Assembly: GCA_948567375.1 (NCBI GenBank)
Contig: OX419762.1
Coordinates: 18,898,227 to 18,962,226 of the forward strand
Direction of reading: 5' to 3'
DNA: 64,000 bases
DNA from: Lunularia cruciata
Taxonomy: Eukaryota > Streptophyta > Marchantiopsida > Lunulariales > Lunulariaceae
Shown here piece by piece: positions 56,651 to 64,000 of this stretch. The number at the start of each line of letters is the position of its first letter. The stretch's first letter is position 1. The notes under the pieces were generated by a model. It saw nothing but the letters and a program-made list of their open reading frames with translations. It was not told the origin of the DNA and ran no database searches. Position numbers and translations under genes: made by a program.

Positions 56651-59600
56651 TTCTTGTCACTGCAAGTTTTTGAAACAAGATTCTTGGCACATACAAGCCA
56701 AACTCGATCCAAAGCTAGAATTGCTTTTAGACTGTCTACTACTAATCAATGAATTGGAGACGAGACGAATGCCTTTTTGTTCACATTTTGTCAAGCTCGG
56801 TGGAACACCGTTCGCGAACTTTTGCTGGTACTTGTGGTGACATAGTTCGGGGATAGTGAAGATTCCTTCTCTGTAGGCTGTCATCGTTGAATGTGAATGG
56901 TGATGTGGATCCCTGAGACATGCGAACCACTTTCCTAAAGTGTCATTCATAAATCTGCTTGAACAATCTGCACAATCTGAAATTTGAAGATGGCCACTAT
57001 ACTGTACAACACAATTAAATGAGGTAGAACATCAAGGGATATTGATAAGAAGCTTTAAACATAAAATGGCTAATATACGGGATTCGAAAAGCGTCTTTCG
57101 TCTAAACTGCATATCAAGTAAAAAGGTAAGATTTCACAGAAAGATGGACAAGATTGGAAATGTGAAACCATAAATTCGCAGTTGTTATACAGAATCTCTA
57201 GTTATAGTAAATCAGATAGCCTGTTCCAACTGACTCACATATCTCAAAATACCGGTCACTTCTCCATCCTCACAGCAGAATAGCTGTCATCTACAATATC
57301 GTTGAAGTTTGTGACAGCGAGGACGTCTGATCCAGTCATTTTGGACCCTTAAAGCACGTAGGAATAGACGAACTTGGCGCGAACTTGGCGAGTTCGATCC
57401 TTAAATCTGCTGGAATAGAGTTTCAGCCCCTCTTGTGAGGAAAGAAATGGAATCGAATTTCAGTACTATTTTGGGAGAGATTCGGAAGCACTCCTGGAGA
57501 GTAACAGTAAGCACACGCTATCGCTGTAATTGATGAAACTCATCATATTTTCTGGGTTACTGTGTTCGTTTTGAAGACTCTTCCTGTACCTGTAAGCAAG
57601 TTTACTAATGAAGCTCGAGAGACTCATAACGTTTGGTGCTTGCGGAGTAGTATCTCTGATATCTGAATATTTCTATATCAGTACTTTGCTTCCCTCATGT
57701 TAAATTTTCACGCTATGGTAGCCACCATAGCGTTTCACTTTCATTCCATCGCCAACAATTTGATGGCATTCTCACCTTGCTAACTAACTTACCGCGCCGC
57801 TTATCTAAGATCAGAACATTTTGTGGTAACCTAAACTGTAATGGTTGACATCGAGATAGCATCATAACTTCATTGTAAGTTATATATTTGATCCCATTAC
57901 TTACCTGGTATGGGGTGGGAACTCACCTCTTTTTTTGCATAAATTTTCTATGAAAGGAGAATACAATCATGTATGTGTCAATATAAATGCCTCATATGTA
58001 AGTAGAAGCAGATAAAATTTGTGTGCTTTGTTTTCCTGTTTAATATTCGCAAACCCAAGAAAAGACCAAGTCAATCTTAATTAGTCTGAATTAGATATCT
58101 CTCCAATGGCAAATCCAGAAGTATGAGTGTTATCTATCTTAGAGAAAAGCACTCAAAGGGGGAAAGTGGCAATTATATAACGATAGAAATATTGAGAATA
58201 TATTATGCATCATGTTAAAATTACGTGAGTTTAGCTATGGTTTTTGTGTGCACTATTTTGTGATATATCTTTCTCATTTACCTCCTGTTTTTATTTTCAA
58301 ATTGTGCTTTTTCATATCACGTACTATTTCATTTGCAAAAGGTTTGGGACCCTGAGGGCTCACAAGAAAGTAGTGATGGAACATGCAGAGTGTCACTAGA
58401 GATATTTTATTAGGAGATTTTAACTCAAATATCGAAGAAATACAATCGTTCAATTTAATCAACTTATCCTAGCCCAATTTGAGAACCGGTACATTCCACA
58501 AAGACAGTCCGACAAAAAATTGAATGAATTTATAGATTTTCTTTCCAAAATCTGAAAGATCTAAACCGAAAAGAAATTACTTCAATTCGGATTCAAGCTT
58601 TTATGGAATATTTTTTCATACATCCCGTTCTCTTTCCTTGCAAGTTTTTACAAAAACATTCATAAAATATTTTACCCCTAGCGTACCAGTTCTAGGAGAA
58701 CAGGCTCGAGGCAATAGATTCTATACTTCTCTTAAAAATAAATTTTTTCATGCATTTAGACTTCTTTACTACACAGTCAAGCTTTTGTACGACAATAAAG
58801 AGATGGCATTTAAATGTTAAAATGGGATTTGCCCGTATTTTTCCTTCGCCTAAAGAAGATATATAGTGCACTTATATACATAAGAAGAGAAAATTCACAA
58901 ATGTGACTATAGTTGAAAGTGCTTTATATTTATACTCCTACTTCTTCCGACGGAGGAGCAGATTTCAATAAATGTTAAATCTTTTAACTCTATAGTATAT
59001 AAATTTGGAAGAACATGGTATAGTAAATAGCACAAAAGGAGCTATTTCCGGATCCTTAATGAAGCCCTCCTTTGCACTACGCAATATTCTCACATCTAGT
59101 TGATTATTCCTTGATCCCTATGAATCATGTTTACCAGTCCTTATGGTCTAATCAGCATATCATAATTAATTGAAGCCAATGAAAATTGGCTTGAGTGAAA
59201 TTAGTGAAATCGACTGTCAAACATTTGGAGCTCCTAGTGGTTCAAAAGGATCAAAAATATTAAGATGATTATCTTTCTCATTCAAAGTCGTGGTAATTTG
59301 ACCATTTCGGGTCTAGAATAATGACCTTGTTTATCGGTCCACATTAGAACATTTGACACCACTTATAAGGACAAATGAAATGTTTTGATTAATTTCATTC
59401 ACATGGTTGAGAAGAAGCTCAGATATTGATGAACCAACTCCTATTGTATATGTAATTCTGGTGTGTGGTGGGACTTAATATATCGTGAATCAATCTAATT
59501 AGATCGATTGATAAATGAATAGAAAATAAAGCCTATAAATAGAATAAATAAAGATATAGTTATAATTCTATATATACTTGAACATTATGATTGCCACCAT

Positions 59601-61578
59601 ATTCATGACATATTAGGTCAAGGGGTAATCACTCCTTCAAATGGTAAAGATATATATTGTATGATACAAATCACTTTTGAGTATTACTTTGTAAATAATT
59701 AGTTCACTAGTTCTTTTCCTATAGGTGATAAATATCTCAATCATTTTGTTTCATAATTGCGACCTTGTTTGAAAATCTAATCTGAGCTTGAATCCCCTTA
59801 CTTTGGAAATTGAAATTCTATAGTCTTAAATTCTCATTCTGGCCATTGTGGTAGAGTTGATTCTTAGCCAGGAGAATAATATTTGTTTCTGGCTAATAAT
59901 CAATTCTACTACAATGATCAGAATGTCTTTCTGTCACTTCCCAGATATTTCTAAAAATTCCCAGCTTTTCATTCACTTAATTTTTCTTTTATTATGAAGG
60001 GCCGCTTTTATCTACTTTCCAACTCTCCGTGCATTTTCATTGTGCAATTAAATATATTATCTTTGTGGGTTATCATTGAGAGCAGAAGCACTTTCGATTG
60101 AATAAATTGTCGGAAGGTTTATTAACGTTATCCGCAAAGTAGAAGCGAGTTTCAGGAAAAAAACTCGCTAGAAATCCACGTGACGGAAACTAAAATCCTG
60201 GGATGAAATACGATGATACGATACTGCGATAGGCATGTTCAAGGAAAACAGACGATAAGTGATAAGTGATAAGGCAGATCTTACAGAGCGAACGGTGCCG
60301 ATAACGTTCATCCGGACGGGAAGTTTCTCGAAGCGACATCAGTTCAGTTCCCTGTGTAAACTCGCGGAAAACTCAGTTGGCGCTGGTTTTCGATTTCGAT
60401 GTGTTCGTGAGTTTGGGGGAACTCGTGGTATAATGTCTATACACGTGTGAATATTTCCCTAACCGCGAGTTTAACGTCAGTTCTTCGACTTTGCGTGCGA
60501 CGTTAGTATATTTGAAAATTCTAGATACAAAGTTTGAATTTGGGATTTGTTTGCATGTTTCTCAAGACTCGATATTGATGTTTATGCAAGTGATATTTCT
60601 GTTTCAATTTTGGAATTTTACTAGCCTTAAGTAACATCCTTACTACATAAGGAAATGCATCCAACTATGTGTATGCCAGATAAATAAAGTAAAAATAATG
60701 TTAGTTAGCATTTTTTCTTTTATTCTTTGAATAAATTTGATTTTGAATAGTGTGACAAGAAATAGAAAATGCAGAATCAGGAAATATAGAAGTGTCCATA
60801 CGTCGGAAAATAACTAAAAGTAGTAAGTTAAACGGAAGTTAAACTTACAAAGGGGTCAGTTAAAAAGAACAAACTTTCATATGTTGAATGCAAGTAAAAT
60901 CCTTAACAAGTCAATCCTTTTAGGTGTTGGTTTGATAAAACAAAATCAAACCAAACCTACGAATCTTTTATGTTTGATTATATGTATTAGTGAACCTATC
61001 AAGCAAAAATAGGAAATATTTAATATCTATTATTGCACTTCAAATCTGAAACAAACTGCTCAATTAGGTTAACATAGGTGTAGATAGTGAGGCTGCTAAA
61101 GGAATTGTTGTACTTAAAGTTCTGAGTTGAGACTTTTATAGATAATACGTAGATAAGACTCAACACAAGAGAGACACCCACAAAAGGATACACATGGATA
61201 TGTGCAAATAAAGTCAAATTATAAGATACATCAAAAGTCCATTAACTTTAATCCGAGCCTAAGGCTGTTGGTTGTATCCTTTCATGGAGACTCCTGGTGG
61301 GGACGTAACTTCTATTGCGGAGTGAATAATGAGAGTGGAGATACCAAAGCTCACCAAAGAATGGTCTGCTGGACACAAGTCCTGCTCCATTATATATCTA
61401 TGAAAAGAAAAGTATGCAAGCATATTGAGTCACTCTTCACCATATTAATCTTTCCCCTAGCGTATACTAGCCGCTAGGGATATTTCCTTGTGATACTCTA
61501 TCAACAACTTCGATCAGCAGGTTGTGTACGAAAGAATTGAGTGTTTAGTCCTCAGGCTCGGCCACAGAATCTCTCAAA
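56651..61578. other. gene-free AT-rich sequence
   Basis: Frames are short and unlike known proteins. No RNA gene, LTR pair or SINE-like copy was found. 60.12-60.50 kb is richer in CpG than its surroundings but shows nothing identifiable. Confidence 0.45.
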
Positions 61579-61600
61579 GTCGTCGTCGTCGTCGTCGTCT
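61579..61600 (+). repeat. (CGT)7 microsatellite
   Basis: About seven CGT/GTC units. No convincing reading frame around it. Confidence 0.9.
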
Positions 61601-64000
61601 TCACTAGTCGGTGGAGAGATTGCATTATGCTTCCTTGGTTTCTGGTTGAGCGTGAGCTTAGATAACGATTGCTCTTACTTTGAATGTCAAAAGTTATAAA
61701 CTTTTATGCATAGCATGCAGATGTAAAGTTGAAAAGATCGAAACATGCCTTCAGAGCCCGTGGGACCAGAAAAGCTCGAGCTTTCAAGCGTCTACAAGAT
61801 TTGAACATCTGATCTCTGGCGTTCATAGTCATTGCTGCAATGTCCTTTATGACTTGATGGGCACAAGGTGTATTCCTCTTCGTTGCCTCTTCGAGAATGG
61901 TCCATCGCAAAACCCGGAGGCTCTGCTTTGCTCGACCTTGGCAGCGCTGGGAGCGGAACAAGTTGATCATTATAGCAAGTGAGATCAGCCTTTTACCTCC
62001 TTCTCATATGATAACTCCTCGGTGCGAGCCAGCTTCACAGAGGTTTGAAAACCTCGCCTGATAAGCTTCGTTCGAACCAGTTTTGACTTTGGCTTCAAAA
62101 GCATCCGAGCTTAAGCTTCTTGTCCTTGTTTGGACTAAGGGACAAGGCAAAATGCGATTCACGGAGTCCGAATAAACTTTAACCTTGCAAACATTCCGGA
62201 CATATATTAGGGCAGTTCTTCATCCTGGGATTTGATACTTGGATCTGGAAAATTGATTTGCATTTATCCTCCCAATTCCTCATAGAGAAAGGAAGAGTCG
62301 AAGTGAATACTCATGCTTAGAAACTCCTTGACGAGTGCAATGGACATCTCCACGACGAGCTTCAGTTGTACAAGACGGAAGTACATTGAGAATTAAAGCA
62401 AAGCTACACTATAATAGTAGTGCTCGAGACGTCAGTCCGCAATAATCCATAATGCATAATTGCTCAACCGAGGTCATTCGAGACTCAAGAACCTTCAAAA
62501 CCTTGTTTCTCTGATGCGACATACACTTAGCTGATCTGTACTTCTTCGCTCGGACTCCTTTACAACTGCTTCCTCGGAGATAGAAGCATATCTCGAGTCA
62601 GAATAAAGTCAGAAGTCAGAAGATGCCTTTGTTATCAAGTTGAGAAGGATCTATTGAGCACGGCTTTGAGCCGAACGATTCTACGGTGAGACTTCTTTCT
62701 GAACGTGCCATTTACAATCCTTTTCTTTGTTCAAGTCTTCAAGATCCTAGCCAATTCAACTCAAAGAACACCTCATGCAGCATAACAGAGGATATGTGAA
62801 CTCGAGCAGATAGCGTCGGCATCTGTGCTAATGAACTTTTCAGAAGTTGTAGCTGCCTGCATCTGCGGCCTCTCCAACGAGTGGAGCAGCTGCTCCACTT
62901 GTTGGTGTAAATATACATATGCCAACAGAAGAAAGTCCTGAGACCTTTTGCTGCACTTTTTTCAAATCGAACGGAGGTCTGTCTATCCACACCGTACTTA
63001 TGAGGAGTATAAAGCGCGAAGCATGTGCTGACCAAGCCCCGTCCGCTTGCGTCAAATCAATTCGGTGAAGAGTGAAAGATGGACGTGAATGTATTAAAAG
63101 TATTCTCTACTACTGTTTAGCGCACCTTGAATGAATCATCCTTGTACCTTTTTCGATTCGTACTACAACCTATTTGTTTACATACGACTTCACACCAAAC
63201 AGAAAGGTCCGTACAACGGTGAGTGAAAAACCAAGCCTCTGAATGGCATTTCTGGTGGTTGTTTGGTGTGTGTCGGTCACTCTGCTCCAGACGGTTGTAT
63301 AGGGACTCAGGGACTCCAAGATAATCACAACTTAAGAGCAACAGCCAACAACAAAAGCTTAGAACCAGGATGAAACAGTCCACACCCTTGGAATCACAGA
63401 CTTTAAGAACTTGACACCGTCATAATGGAATTCCCCTCAAGCTACTGAAACCAGAATGTCAATGCGCCCACAAATCACAAACAGTGAAAGAGCTCGAGAA
63501 AAGGATCCATCAAGCAAGATCACCTTTCGAACATATGTTGACGAATCTGATTCCACTCTGTTTTATTGACTACCAGATTGAGATGTGCTCTCTTTCTTTG
63601 ACTCCTCATAGGATGCAGATAGCGCTAAATCACGCTCCGAATCCCTCTGTTCATTCCTCCTCCGCGTTTTTGTCAGTGCAGATAAAAGTGCTCAATAGTA
63701 GACCTGTTTTTGTGGTTATCACTGCGCATTGAAGCACAATTATGACACCGACACGAACGATGATGTACTGTGATGCTGTTTAGTTAAAATGTAAACATGG
63801 CCAGGAATGTTAGGATTAACGAATTTACTAAGGCTTCTCAACAAGTAAGCTTGATATGAATACTAAATTTCCTAAATACTTTTGAAGCTTCTTAGGTCCT
63901 AAGATAGGGACATTTTCCAAAAGCCGGAGGTTTAACTACATCTAGTGAGTTAAGGTTGTCACTTATCACATGGAAAAATATAAATCTACATGAACATTAT
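61601..64000. other. gene-free sequence
   Basis: CpG-containing sequence with open frames on both strands that overlap each other (61680-61982 plus against 61704-61970 minus; 62739-63055 minus). No domain, splice structure or RNA gene could be supported. Confidence 0.4.

Noticed and set aside
61680-61982. Overlapping plus and minus open frames of 88-100 codons
   Set aside because: Mutually overlapping frames on opposite strands without recognisable content. No support for a gene.

Overview
This window is nuclear DNA of a plant. The only gene that looks intact is a six-exon ERD4/OSCA-type (CSC1-like) membrane channel gene at 52.1-56.0 kb. Its introns have GT-AG borders and its protein follows plant ERD4 homologues from end to end. 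Low gene density, Ty1/copia, Ty3/gypsy chromovirus and LINE remains all fit a plant chromosome. A non-seed plant such as a bryophyte is possible, but the sequence alone does not settle the lineage. No CRISPR array, operon or bacterial gene structure is present.

Layout. 1-7.6 kb: gene-free sequence with one copy of a ~0.6 kb dispersed repeat, three copies of a short SINE-like repeat and an ACT microsatellite. 7.6-36.2 kb: a nested retrotransposon pile. A LINE on the minus strand is split by a Ty1/copia element (LTRs at 8716-9134 and 33761-34168). The copia element is itself split by a minus-strand reverse-transcriptase element (about 9.6-13.3 kb) and by a large plus-strand Ty3/gypsy element (about 15.67-32.22 kb, here called gypsy B). 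Gypsy B in turn holds a complete minus-strand chromovirus (20627-26213, gypsy A) and solo LTRs. 36.2-51.5 kb: gene-free, partly very AT-rich DNA with seven to nine further SINE-like copies, hairpins and tandem repeats. 51.5-56.6 kb: the ERD4-like gene. 56-64 kb: sequence with no recognisable gene.

The most interesting object is gypsy B. Its decayed reading frames run gag (two zinc knuckles), protease, a domain carrying the ordered motifs of a C5 cytosine DNA methyltransferase, reverse transcriptase, RNase H, integrase, and a PHD finger. It appears to be a retrotransposon that captured chromatin-modifying and chromatin-reading modules. All its frames are broken, so it is a fossil here.

The second is a ~95-bp repeat family with about twelve copies in 64 kb, several flanked by 9-13 bp direct repeats, suggesting a very short SINE or similar retroposon. 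CpG is strongly depleted across most of the retrotransposon pile and retained in the flanks and in the youngest solo LTRs. This fits methylation-driven decay and gives a relative insertion clock.

Edges of decayed elements were found by eye and are good to roughly 10-50 bp, except where TG/CA ends and target duplications are quoted.
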